In this document: positions 1 to 11,955 of the stretch, piece by piece | How the letters are laid out: each line of letters opens with the position of its first letter | How positions within the stretch are numbered: the first letter of the stretch is position 1 | DNA from: Siphonodentalium dalli | Lineage: Eukaryota > Mollusca > Scaphopoda > Gadilida > Siphonodentaliidae | Assembly: GCA_032622095.1 (NCBI GenBank) | Contig: CP136063.1 | Coordinates: 279,861,426-279,925,425, forward strand | Direction of reading: 5' to 3' | Length of the DNA stretch: 64,000 nt | Notes under the pieces: model-generated | The model's database searches: none | Seen by the model: the letters and a program-made list of their open reading frames with translations, nothing else | What the model was told of the DNA's origin: nothing | Translations under genes and position numbers: made by a program

Positions 1-695
1 TTCTGAACATGACATGTATCGTGGATTACAAATAATAAAATATACCATGCAATACCAATTTCGTATTGTACAAAAACAGTTATACATATAGAATCAGAAG
101 CACTGCGTTTATATATAATCTTAAGCATGGTCACTACATGTATGTAAAATAGTGCAGTCGTGAAGCTGCGGTTGTTACGATTTAATGTGGAAAGAAACGA
201 TTACTTGTGACACACATTGGAGCCATCTACACCAACTAGCATCCAAGAACACCCAACATTAGAGGTAGGCAAACTCTGCCCTCGGTGGAACATTGGGCAG
301 AGCTTGTTCTCCTTGAAGTCAGTAGGTGGAAATGGCTCAATGTGCGATTGTTTCGCTTGCCGATAAATGTACGATGATATGTTATTATACATTAAGCATG
401 CATGCATCATACATATACAACAGGCATTCACGTATAGTACGGTATATATGCTAATAAATATGATGTCAACTAAGATCATCCACATCTACAGTATAAACAA
501 CAGCAACGTAGATTATACACATCTATATACAATATACGTCCTATGAGGCAGTGGTATAAATACAACTTGTAGCACAAACAATAAAGCACAAAATAAACAA
601 GTACCAAGCACAAAATACATATATAGCATGCACTTGACATATGTTCAAAATATAACACGAAGCACTATACATAGGCCTAATTAACTAAGCATGAA
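1..695. other. Repeat-flanking DNA with one diverged satellite half-unit
   Basis: No gene is seen. Positions about 205-345 are a clearly diverged copy of one half of the satellite unit that begins near 696 (shared stretches around 'acattagaggtaggcaa' and 'cttgttctccttgaagtcag'). It is an outlier copy separated from the main array. The rest is AT-rich with short TA runs and no recognisable feature. Confidence 0.5.
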
Positions 696-935
696 AATAT
701 GCATGTAAAAGAATACTCTATAATTAAACGCTTCCTGAATGCAGATGTGGTTGATATGAATTTATCGGAAAAGAACATTGAAGCCACATACATCCACTGA
801 CATTCAAGAATACCCGACATTAGAGGTAGGCAAGGTCTGCCCTTGGTGGAACGTTGGGCAGAACTTGTTCTCCTTGAAGTCAGTGGGCGAAAGTGGCACA
901 ATGTGCAATTATGTGCATGTACTATATAGTGTTTG

Positions 936-981
<46 letters not shown>

Positions 982-1405
982 AGAAACAATCAGGCATTTA
1001 ATTTTTTGTTTAATATAATATGTTACGCGGGTGGTAGCCGTTACCATAAGTAATAATTTCACCAAAAAAGAGCCAGAAGGGCTCAGTATAATTATCGTGC
1101 CAGAGCAAATACGTAAATTAAGTGTGTGTGTGACACAGCGAACACTCCCACGTTCCTTTAATGAATATATGCATGTAAAAGAATACTCTATAATTAAACG
1201 CTTCCTGAATGCAGATGTGGTTGATATGAATTTATCGGAAAAGAACATTGAAGCCACATACATCCACTGACATTCAAGAATACCCGACATTAGAGGTAGG
1301 CAAGGTCTGCCCTTGGTGGAACGTTGGGCAGAACTTGTTCTCCTTGAAGTCAGTGGGCGAAAGTGGCACAATGTGCAATTATGTGCATGTACTATATAGT
1401 GTTTG

Positions 1406-1469
<64 letters not shown>

Positions 1470-1893
1470 AGAAACAATCAGGCATTTAATTTTTTGTTTA
1501 ATATAATATGTTACGCGGGTGGTAGCCGTTACCATAAGTAATAATTTCACCAAAAAAGAGCCAGAAGGGCTCAGTATAATTATCGTGCCAGAGCAAATAC
1601 GTAAATTAAGTGTGTGTGTGACACAGCGAACACTCCCACGTTCCTTTAATGAATATATGTATGTAAAAGAATACTCTATAATTAAACGCTTCCTGAATGC
1701 AGATGTGGTTGATATGAATTTATCGGAAAAGAACATTGAAGCCACATACATCCACTGACATTCAAGAATACCCGACATTAGAGGTAGGCAAGGTCTGCCC
1801 TTGGTGGAACGTTGGGCAGAACTTGTTCTCCTTGAAGTCAGTGGGCGAAAGTGGCACAATGTGCAATTATGTGCATGTACTATATAGTGTTTG

Positions 1894-1941
<48 letters not shown>

Positions 1942-2886
1942 AGAAACAATCAGGCATTTAATTTTTTGTTTAATATAATATGTTACGCGGGTGGTAGCCG
2001 TTACCATAAGTAATAATTTCACCAAAAAAGAGCCAGAAGGGCTCAGTATAATTATCGTGCCAGAGCAAATACGTAAATTAAGTGTGTGTGTGACACAGCG
2101 AACACTCCCACGTTCCTTTAATGAATATATGCATGTAAAAGAATACTCTATAATTAAACGCTTCCTGAATGCAGATGTGGTTGATATGAATTTATCGGAA
2201 AAGAACATTGAAGCCACATACATCCACTGACATTCAAGAATACCCGACATTAGAGGTAGGCAAGGTCTGCCCTTGGTGGAACGTTGGGCAGAACTTGTTC
2301 TCCTTGAAGTCAGTGGGCGAAAGTGGCACAATGTGCAATTATGTGCATGTACTATATAGTGTTTGTCATATATATATATTATCGTGCCAGAGCAAATACG
2401 TAAATTAAGTGTGTGTGTGACACAGCGAACACTCCCACGTTCCTTTAATGAATATATGCATGTAAAATAATACTCTATAATTAAACGCTTACTGAATGCA
2501 GATGTGGTTGATATGAATTTATCGGAAAAGAACATTGAAGCCACATACATCCACTGACATTCAAGAATACCCGACATTAGAGGTAGGCAAGGTCTGCCCT
2601 TGGTGGAACGTTGGGCAGAACTTGTTCTCCTTGAAGTCAGTGGGCGAAAGTGGCACAATGTGCAAATGTGTGCATATACTATATAGCGTTTTGTCATATA
2701 TATATATATATCCAGCAAAATCGGGCATTTAATTTGTTGTTTAATTTAATATGTTACGCAGATGGTAGCCGTTACGCTATGTAATAATTTCACGAAAAAT
2801 GTGCCAGAAGGGCTCAGTATATCGTGCCAGAGTAAATACGTAAATTAAGTTTGTTTGTGGCACGGCGAACACTCCCACGTTCCTTT
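696..2886. repeat. ~470-bp satellite array with internal (TA)n tracts
   Basis: Near-identical units follow one another; the landmark 'gtttgtcata' just before the TA run falls at about 931, 1401, 1889, 2361 and 2690, giving periods of about 470, 488, 472 and 327. Length differences come mainly from the TA tract. The fourth unit lacks the part between the TA run and 'ttatcgtgccag', as if deleted by recombination between TA-rich sites. About 178 bp of each unit (compare 2710-2886) matches the stop-codon end and 3' flank of the adjoining transposase gene. Open frames through the array are repeat artefacts containing Tyr-Ile runs from TA. Confidence 0.9.
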
Positions 2887-5800
2887 CATCGCGCGATCGA
2901 CAATATTCTGACAATGCATATGATACCATTTCTTACAACATGAACACTGGATCATGTTGTCGTAGCAATCCGGCATTGCACACACAGGAGACTCGCAGTT
3001 CTTTTCTATTTCTACCTCAGTGTATCTAGATTTTGTTCGCACACTTAGGTTGTTTCTTGGAAAAGCCGTGAAACGTTTATCATGTAGACATTTTAGCAAA
3101 TGTTTTCGCATTTCCTGCGCCCGGAACCTACAATAGCCTGTTCGACCAAAACATGGATCTAAACAAAATTCTACGATGTTGGCCACGGCAAACACACCAC
3201 AATCGTCAGAGTTTGCCTGCCTCTGTGTGTGAGGTATACGGACGGACAGTTTTCCTAGTTGTGATCCACGACCATATATAGACCATAATTGTATCATACT
3301 AGATGTAGTTAGAGGGTCCAATTCGTTGAGAAGTGAGTCAAATAGGTACACAGACTCATTGTCGTGGCTTGGTATGTATGTTGACGCAATCCAGTGACTA
3401 TGGCCGGTGTGGTGGATTTGGGCTACAGGTTGAGAGGGGCCGAAACCGGTAAAGTGACTGAAACCACCAGGGTTATACATTCCTAATGACATGTCTACGT
3501 TAGGCGCAAAAAGTGTGTCCTGAAAACCAAGAAACCATGGAAACTGGTCGGCGAGAATAGTCTGAGAGTCCCTAATTATACTGTCACAGAGCCACTGACC
3601 CGTTCTGATAGTCATTACTTTACTGGGTGTCAATTTATGAACAGTATGTTGCGTCCTTACCGGAGATGATTGTTGTGATGACATTTTCGGCGGCGACGGC
3701 GCCGGCGAAAACAGCCTTCTACGCTTGGCGGTGGATATAGTGGGCAGAATAATCGGTTGATCCGGTGATAAGACTGGAGAAACTGTGGGTGAAGGTGAAA
3801 GTTGGATATCGGTGAATACTGCCGGATTTGTTTTTGGTGATTGAGAACGCTCTGGTGTAAAAGACACGTTTGTCGGAGAACTAGAGAGTATCTGTGTGAA
3901 ATCAGGCAATTGTGATGTATTTCCCTGAGATGCAGGGAGCGGAGGAGTTGTAGTCAATGGTGTAGACATTTTTGAATTGGCGGCACGAATTGTGGTTATA
4001 GGATGAGTTCGGGTAACGTTGAAAGTTATCTTCTGGTTGCCATGTCGTGTCTTTTTTAGACAAGATTTTGGGGGAGTTGGTGTGGTTTTCGCGACAACTT
4101 CCGGTGATGTTCTGACAGGTGAGCTCACATTTGAAGCGGTCACAGAAATTGGTCCAGGTGACTGAGACTGCTCTGGTGTAGTCGGAGATGAGCTTACAAT
4201 TGATGAGGCCAAAGAATCTGATGCGGGTGTACTCACATTTGATGAGGCCAAAGAATCTGGTGCGGGTGTGGACAGACGATCATAATCGTTTTTTCTTGGC
4301 TTCTTGTTGCCAGATTTTTTATCCTCACGCGAGCGACCGCGTTTCCGGAGAACCGTCAGGTTAACAGGCCTGGTTTCTGGGTTATCAACTCCCATGCCGA
4401 CGAGTAATCTGGCGGCTAAAATGTGGTAACATGTTGTATTTGATGCACAACCACATGTCTCTTTGGGGAAGAGTTTTATGCAGTAGTTGTCGCCTCTGCT
4501 GCCAACTACACAAAATAGATGCTGTTCGGGGACAAACGATATTTTGTTTGACCTAATAACTTCATTAGCGAGAGCAATCTGAGCACTGTATCTAGTGGGT
4601 TCTGATTCGGTTTGTGAATCAGGTTGCGAAGCAGGGATTTGCTCGTCGTCACCACCAGAATCATCCATATTGAGACGACCATTCCTTGTTTCCTCGACAA
4701 TGTCACGCCAATGTGTTACTCCTGGAGGCATTATACACTCTCCATCTTGGAGTCTGGCTGACTCGTAAACCTCTCTTAGTACAAAGTTGCCTACTCCAAG
4801 TCGTCCTCTTTTGTATTCGTAAAAATAAAATTTACAAAGAAAATACAAAGAAAGTACAATTGCGTCAATCGGAGCCTCTTTCCAACCTTGCAACTGTTTC
4901 AAGACAACATTGAATGACTCAGACTGATTTTTTGTGATGCCAGAGAGAGAGTCGTACACTTTATGTGGACGGAGCAACCAGGCACCAGCGCCTCGTTTGA
5001 TGTCGCTTTTCATATTTCTATCAAAATAAGATTTAACTGACTCTGTTCAATTAGAAGTGAGGTCTTCGTACCTCTTCTCAAAATCATCCTCAGAATTTGC
5101 CTTCAACAAAGATATCAAGTCCTGCTTATAAATGGCAATTTCGTCTACATTAGCCTTGAGTTCAGTTTGTAAATATCGATGGAGATCCCTTTTGAGATGG
5201 TTCCAGCAGAAGAAAATGGGCATACTTGGAAAGATTGTGCTCACAGCATTCGAGAAGGCGTCCTCTCGATCAAAAACTATGGGGATTCGACTTTGAAACT
5301 TTGCAAGGTTTGGGATCTTTTCCCTCACCGCCTCGAAAAGACGAGTATGTGGCTTTTGATATTTCCGCTCGTGGATGAGAAACGCCAGTGGAAAAACAGG
5401 AGAACCTTCAAACAAAATATTTCGAATGACAAGAGATGAAACGTAGAAGTCACCGACGTTGAATGTTGTGTCATAACCGAGAACGAATCGACGAGAATCC
5501 TGGTCAATTTCGAGAAGATCATTTACCTCATTGGACCATTCTGGGTAATGAAGAATGACATACAGATCGTTGTCAAGGTAGCAAACTTCAGGTAAATGCT
5601 TCAACTGATGTGCCATTTGCAAAAGGTCCCTGATGGGATCTTTAGACCGTGTGCCCGCAACTACATGCGCCTTTGAATTCCGTACCTGTTTCGTATTTCT
5701 TGGATTGAGGACACCGTTATGATCTGGCTGAATATTATGATCTGACACGAGGCGTTGGTATATGGTATGGGGGTTGGATTCAGAAGATGTCACAGCTTCT

Positions 5801-6835
5801 CTGATAGAATGCAATGCAGAAGGTGCAGTTCGGTTGAATTTGGAACGACTATAACGACTATAACGAAGATAATGATTCGCTGCCCATATAATGGATCAGC
5901 ACTTGATTTGAATTTTCATATAGGGTATACGCAGTGCGCACAAACGAGCCTGATCCTGTTCGATCACCAGCTCCCTGTTTTATATAGAACCGTGTTCTTG
6001 TGATAAGAGGGTCCTTCTTTGGAAAGTTGTTAGGCCCTTTGTTAACCCAACGATGCTGATCGGCTTTCCAATCGTCACGCTTAACTGGGTCATCATTTTT
6101 GTAGATATATAACGTGCCACCGATTGGCTTAACGGGTGGGGTGTTACCAACCTTGACCAGTCGATTTTGGTTTGATGAAAGTATGTCTATCGCATCGTCA
6201 TTTGAAAGGGGACCGTCCCAGCTATCAAGTTCAGAATTTGGACTGGCTGCAGTTTCAGCATCAGGATTTGTGTCTATCCCCGAATCCTGTAAAAGACAAA
6301 AGGTCAACGTTAAATACACGTTATTGCAATCATATTAGTTAAAAGATAAAATATACGATTTGATACTAGATCGTACGAATTTCAACGAAGTCTTAACGTT
6401 CGAATTGTGTTAGCCTATATATATAAATTATAATGACCGTCTCATATAAAGAGCGTTCACTTTACCGTGACTTCATGTATTTTCTCGTTTTTTTTTTGTA
6501 AAGTAAGCTGAACAATCATTTGATATCGAATAGGACAACGCATATGTGCCATGAAACTACTAAATCGTAGTGCGATACAACAATTCAATTAGTGACAAAT
6601 ACAATACATTCAAAGGTTATGATTTTATTTGTTGTCGTGGAATGATGTCGACATTAACTATAGTGTTTATATTAGGCTTTTCTAATATCACAATTATTTG
6701 CATCACCTAAATGTTTTTTCTTCACAATATACTGTAGAAAAAAAATATTATTTGACTTCCCATGAAAAAACGGACCAATAACCAGAGTACAGTTGAATGC
6801 TATATACATATGCAATATTATATATTACTCACCAT
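2845..6835 (-). pseudogene. Mutator-like (MULE) transposase fused to SWIM, Ulp1-type protease and PHD finger; one frameshift, one nonsense codon
   Basis: DDE transposase of a Mutator-like DNA transposon. Exon 1 codes only the ATG (6833-6835) followed by a GTGAGT donor; the 546-bp intron ends in TTTTACAG and exon 2 starts at 6286, phase 0. In order: an N-terminal domain (to about 5890), MULE core with Asp in LGYDTTFN (5470-5472), Asp in IVFDREDAF (5269-5271) with a following CxxH, and Glu in QSESFN (4918-4920); SWIM zinc motif CxC...CxH near 4455; a long Ser/Pro/Thr linker; a C48 cysteine protease with His in GHSHW, Asp in LFDS, Gln, and the Cys in DDCG (about 3205-3420); and a C-terminal PHD-like zinc finger (about 2850-3000). 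Two lesions are seen: a frameshift near 5860-5900 and an in-frame TGA at 5047-5049 where Trp is likely. MULE-Ulp1 fusions are known from plant Kaonashi elements; the added PHD is unusual to me. Terminal inverted repeats were not found. Confidence 0.85.
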
Positions 6836-6880
6836 TGCCACTATCGTTCTGGAACTGATGTTGTTCGCTCACCAGCGGGA

Positions 6881-6887
6881 ATTTATA
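6881..6887 (-). promoter_or_regulatory. TATA box of the MULE transposase gene
   Basis: On the minus strand TATAAAT lies about 46 bp before the ATG-only first exon, so a start site near 6850-6855 would give a leader of about 20 nt. The ATG abuts a strong GTGAGT donor. That a TATA box, short leader, ATG and splice pair line up with a phase-0 acceptor supports the gene start. Confidence 0.6.
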
Positions 6888-7951
6888 GCAAGAAGGCGTG
6901 TCTAAATCAACTCAAACGAAACCCATACCGTCGCACGTGCGTGTCACCGTTCACACTTCGCATGATCGGCGGCATGTACACAAAAGTGACGAGTGTTCTG
7001 TGGGGAACCAAAAAAAACAACCCTAACAAAACAGCGGCACATAGACGTGTCACTGAATAAACAGTTCCACCACTTCACTTACCAATGGACTGTGTGATGT
7101 GTTTATGAGCGATAACAGTTTGTCCGATTTAGGAAGCGTCATGAATTGTTTTTAAAGCAATTGCTAGTCAATTGAGCTGTGTCAAAAAAACTAAAACAAA
7201 TCATGAGTTGGGGTTCAGATTCCCACGTTGAACCAACGCGTTTAGTTTGATAATTCTGACAGAGGGTATGGATCTATTCTGTAACGGAGTTTTCGTGTCG
7301 ATTATAATTCACTTCATCCTGGTGAGTAAACTACTCGAATTGCAACTAACCGGTTCTTGGCTAATCAGTGATATATATAAAAAATAAATGAAACCTAAAT
7401 TAATGGGGACGGATGAAAGAAAACTCAAGAAAGCTAAGAAAAAGAAACATTATCTCAAGCCTTTCCCATCTGATCGATACCCCTCCCTCACTTATCGGGA
7501 AAGTGGCATGTCGCCAAAGAGGAAAAGACTTCATATAAGCCATCGGGCTTGTTGTCTGGTCCTCATTTCCATACATTATCTCTTCTATTTTGCATATTAA
7601 TTTTGTATCACCTGTACACGTGCATATTATGTTATGTTGGAAATAAAAATATGTTTACACTAAAAAGAAAGAAAGAATGACGTCTCAGGCCCTTTCAAAT
7701 CCTCCTGGGTCAAATCCCCCCCAAAAAAACAAATAATAATAATTTAATGTGGATGGAGAATTAAATTATATTACAGATTGCCCTCTGGAATTCATGTATA
7801 TTATCATTGTGACCGTTCCACACACGACTAACTTATCTTATATATACGTGTCATTTAAATCACAATGCTACATCGAAACAAGAATATAATATAATTGAAC
7901 AAGTTTGATTAGTTGCATGGACGATCATTAATGGGTACACGTTGACAATAT
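6888..7951. other. Intergenic AT-rich stretch
   Basis: No convincing gene. Short open frames at 6797-7060 (+, opposite the MULE promoter) and 7388-7600 (+) lack recognisable motifs. About 7687-7722 shares a short motif ('ccctttcaaatcctcctgggtca'-like) with 23864-23899, so it is probably a fragment of a dispersed repeat. Confidence 0.4.
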
Positions 7952-9430
7952 TTGGTGGGTATCATTTTGCCTCGGTTTGGTCTGGGTATCATTTTGCCTT
8001 GGTTTGGCGGTTCGGTGGGCGGTCATATAAAAGTCGAAAATTCTAAGTACTCAATGTTAAAAACCGCCAAGCTCGAGTATATATGTGAAGAACGATAATC
8101 ATTTTACATGTTTTTACATGAAAAATAGCTGGGACATGTTTTAGAAACGAGAAATCTCAGGAAATTCAGCTTCATATTTTGATTTAAAATTCGAGCTTGG
8201 CGGTTCGGTGGTCGGTCATCAAAATGTCAAAAATTCTTAATATAAAATATTCAAAACCGCCAAGCTCGAGTATATTTGTGACGAATGATAATCATTTTAC
8301 ATGTTTTTACATAAAAACTAGCTGGAACGTGTTTTAGAAACGAGAAATCGACGGAAATTCAGCTTAATATTTTGATTTTTAATTCGAGCTTGGTGGTTCG
8401 GTGGTCGGTCATCTAAAAGTCAAATTTCTTTGTATATAATGTTCAAAACCGCTAAGCCCGATTATATTTGTGAAGAATGATAATCATTTTACACGTTTTT
8501 ACATAAAAACTAGATTGAACGTGTTTTAGAAACGAGAAATAGGCGAAAATTCACCTTAATATTTTTGATTTTTTATTCGAGCTTGGCGGTTCGGTCATAA
8601 AAATGTCAAAAATTCTTTGTATATAATGTTCAAAACCGCCAAGCCCGATTATATTTGTGAAGAATGATAATCATTTTACATGTTTTTACATAAAAACTAG
8701 ATGGAACGTGTTTTAGAAATGAGAAATCGGCGAAAATTCAGCTTAATATTTTGATTTTTTATTCGAGCTTGGCGGTTCGGTGGTCGGTCATCTAAAAGTC
8801 AAAAATTCTTTGTATATAATGTTCAAAACCGCCAAGCCCGATTATATTTGTGAAGAATGATAATCATTGTACACGTTTTTACATAAAAACTAGATTGAAC
8901 GTGTTTTAGAAACGAGAAATAGGCGAAAATTCAGCTTAATATTTTTTATTTTTTATTCGAGCTTGGCGGTTCGGTGGTCGGTCATAAAAATGTCAAAAAT
9001 TCTTTGTATATAATGTTCAAAACCGCCAAGCCCGATTATATTTGTGAAGAATGATAATCACTTTACACGTTTTTACATAAAAACTAGATTGAACGTGTTT
9101 TAGAAACGAGAAATAGGCGAAAATTCAGCTTAATATTTTTGATTTTTTATTCGAGCTTGGCGGTTCGGTGGTCGGTCATCTAAAAGTCAAAAATTCTTTG
9201 TATATAATGTTCAAAACCGCCAAGCCCGATTATATTTGTGAAGAATGATAATCATTTTACACGTTTTTACATAAAAACTAGATTGAACGTGTTTTAGAAA
9301 CGAGAAATCGGCGAAAATTCAGCTTAATATTTTGATTTTTTATTCGACCTTGGCGGTTCGGTGGTCGGTCATCTAAAGTCAAAAATTCTTCGCATATAAT
9401 GTTCAAAACCGCCAAGCTCGACTATGAGAG
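7952..9430. repeat. ~190-bp satellite, eight units, each with an internal inverted motif
   Basis: Units starting at 'gagcttggcggttcgg' recur near 8004, 8190, 8385, 8579, 8766, 8960, 9153 and 9347, spaced about 187-195 bp. Each carries CTTGGCGGTT at its start and the reverse complement AACCGCCAAG about 60-70 bp later, so every unit can form a stem. A short duplication of 'tgggtatcattttgcct' (about 7958-8000) leads into the array. The last unit is the most diverged. Short frames are not genes. Confidence 0.85.
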
Positions 9431-9777
9431 TGATAAATGATAACCATTCAACATGTTTCGAATAAAAAACTTAGTCCAACTGATGTTTAAAAAGAGAAAT
9501 CGACCAAAAACCGACAAGAAATCTGCGTAAAAAGACGATGTTTTGATTTTGTGACCACGCCCCCTATTAACCAACCAATCGGGGACATTACTGCCACTAT
9601 TGTCGATTAATTTACGAAAATGGGCCATATAAGTAATTAACTGGTGCTATTCCCGCATAATTCACCCGAAAACAGCGTTTAAAAGGCTTTTTAAAAATTT
9701 GAAAACGCCAAGCTTGTCTTTTAGTCACCTGCCTTAAAAACTGCCAAGCTTGGGGACATGACAATCTGCGGAATGGG

Positions 9778-10180
9778 ATGGAATATGGAATAGAACGACA
9801 ATCTGCGGAACAGAATTTCAAATTGCGTGGAACGGCCGATATCTCGAGGGATACAGGGCGTAGGGCGCTCATGTTGGTGTCTAACGAAAGGCCCACATTC
9901 GCCCTATCCACACATATTAACCCCGCCACTGACCGGACACCAGAAGTTGCATTATTTGATCGAAAACTGACCTAACATGGGGTGAAATTTGGGATAGCAT
10001 GGCAATCTGCGGAACAGAATTTCAAATTGCGTGGAACGGCCGATATCTCGAGGAATACAGGGCGTAGGGCGCTCATTTTGGTGTCTAACGAAAGGCCGAT
10101 ATTCGCCCTATCCAAACATATTAACCCCGCCACTGAACGGACACCGGAAGTTGCATTATTCGGTCGAAAACTGACCTAAC
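9778..10180. repeat. Two tandem ~200-bp repeats inside the left palindrome arm
   Basis: Positions 9778-9977 and 9981-10180 are about 90% alike by eye, each including 'gaacagaatttcaaattgcg' and ending in 'gaaaactgacctaaca'. The mirrored pair is at about 13204-13606. Both copies and both arms keep the same open frame, but no protein family is recognised and I treat it as non-coding. Confidence 0.75.
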
Positions 10181-11426
10181 ATAAAATGCCACAAACACGA
10201 AAAACTGCGTTCGACATTAATGTTTAGAATTTAGATTTCTCGACGAATACGCTAGCAAACACCAAGTTTTAGGTATCAAATAACGCAGTGGAATACTGTG
10301 CACTCGTTTTTATCTACAATATGGCTGTTTTAGTGCGAAAACTGTAATAGCGAAACGCAAACAAGCGCCGATAAAACAGCTAAAAATAGACTCGATGTTT
10401 ACATTTACACGATCGATTTCAGCTGGTATATTCAATATAATGGGGCGTATAGTATATCAAAATGTAGGATTAGACACAGGGAATGTATTTTTTTCCAAAT
10501 GGGTCCACCACGCGGTGAAATTGTTGCAGAAATTCGCTCCAAAATATTCGCACTTCAGTTGTGACTAAAAGCCCAGATGCCGGAGCCCGGCGACTAAAAG
10601 CCAAGTTACAAAATAGATTAACTGGTTTGAACGCATGAATATGTCAATGGTCAGACTGTTGGAAATAATACCCAATTTTTTTTTTATAGACTTATATAAA
10701 CACTTACGTGTGAAACTCGAATTTTAATTAAATCCATGATTGTGTAGTCTCTCGTATATCACGAACACTGCGCGCACACATTTTATTGGAATACATGCCA
10801 TCTTTGCCTTGTGTTTTGTTTAGTTTAGTTTTTTGGGCGACCAAAGATGAGATGTGTTCGCACCACACTGTGCTAAGGCCAATGAAATCACTGAATTTCA
10901 GATTATCAGCTTAACCGCATTATTTCATTAGTATCTGAAGCAAATTAATGAACACCATAAACAATAGAAAATTAACACAGCTCTTCGTGCGGGATAATCT
11001 TTAAAGCCAGTGACACCTCAGTCATCCTGACAGACTGTACAAACATAATGATAATGGGGCATTATTCATCATGAATATTTTTGTTAATTGGAATTGTCAA
11101 ATCTAACATGCATGTTGTGGCTTCTAAGTAAACAAATTACCAGTTTTTTTAAATGGAGGCATGATGTTAAAGGACTCTTAGTTGCAATTAAGACCCTCGC
11201 AATAAATGCTTCAACAAACGCTCTTTATTGACTACCCTATACATGTTCTATGTATACTATAGGGCGACTGTATATACACAGACGGTATAGATAACTTTTA
11301 AGAGTGTTAACAATATTTTATTAGAACGAAAAAACAGAACGTCACATTTACAATGTATACATAGAAAAATAACAAATAGTTCAAATGGCGATATGATAAC
11401 AAGCAATAAGCCTATTTTATAAAAAC

Positions 11427-11955
11427 TTTATTTAAATCAAATACACGACATCGTTCTTGTAGAGCGACATGCATTGACAACACTGGGCATAAAATCCAAA
11501 TATGCTTTGTTAAATTTTATTAAATGAAATCAGTGATGACCTTGGCATATTGATGCACTTAAAACTGATTGTATTTACTAATTTTATTTACTTTATTGAT
11601 ACACGCTACCAGCATATAACAATTATCTAGTTTCATTATATCACATCTTCTGAGTGCTGAGACATATTTGATTTCTAATTCCGTTTCTATGTTGGACACT
11701 ACCATAATTTAAAATTTCGACTATATACATGTATGCTTGTATGCACCATTTACCACACATTTTTTCCTTCCTGTTTCATTGTTTTTCCTACCTACTCCAT
11801 TATCTTCTCAATCACACCCAACCCTTCTCAACCCCGCACTCGCTTAACCTACTTCACAAAAAACCTGAGAAAACATAACTATATTCAAATCCCCGCTTTC
11901 TTTACCATGCAGCTGTCTCTATTGACACTCGGGGTAACATTTCTAGAGGAAAGGA
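11427..11955. other. Unique spacer between the palindrome arms
   Basis: About 529 bp of AT-rich sequence present once. A plus-strand frame begins here (11733) and runs into the right arm, but it shows no known motif and reads like chance in pyrimidine-rich DNA. Confidence 0.5.

Noticed and set aside
677-2732. Long frames with Tyr-Ile runs in the first array
   Set aside because: They follow the repeat period, arise from (TA)n and appear on both strands.
5047-5049. TGA as a selenocysteine or programmed readthrough codon in the MULE gene
   Set aside because: The copy also has a frameshift, Trp is a one-base change away, and nothing suggests a selenoprotein; simple decay explains it.
6797-7060. 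Plus-strand frame ending GTKKNNPNKTAAHRRVTE
   Set aside because: It lies antisense over the MULE promoter and first exon and shows no domain.
7996-9430. CRISPR-like regular spacing
   Set aside because: Units are near-identical along their whole ~190 bp with no unique spacers; it is a satellite in a eukaryote.
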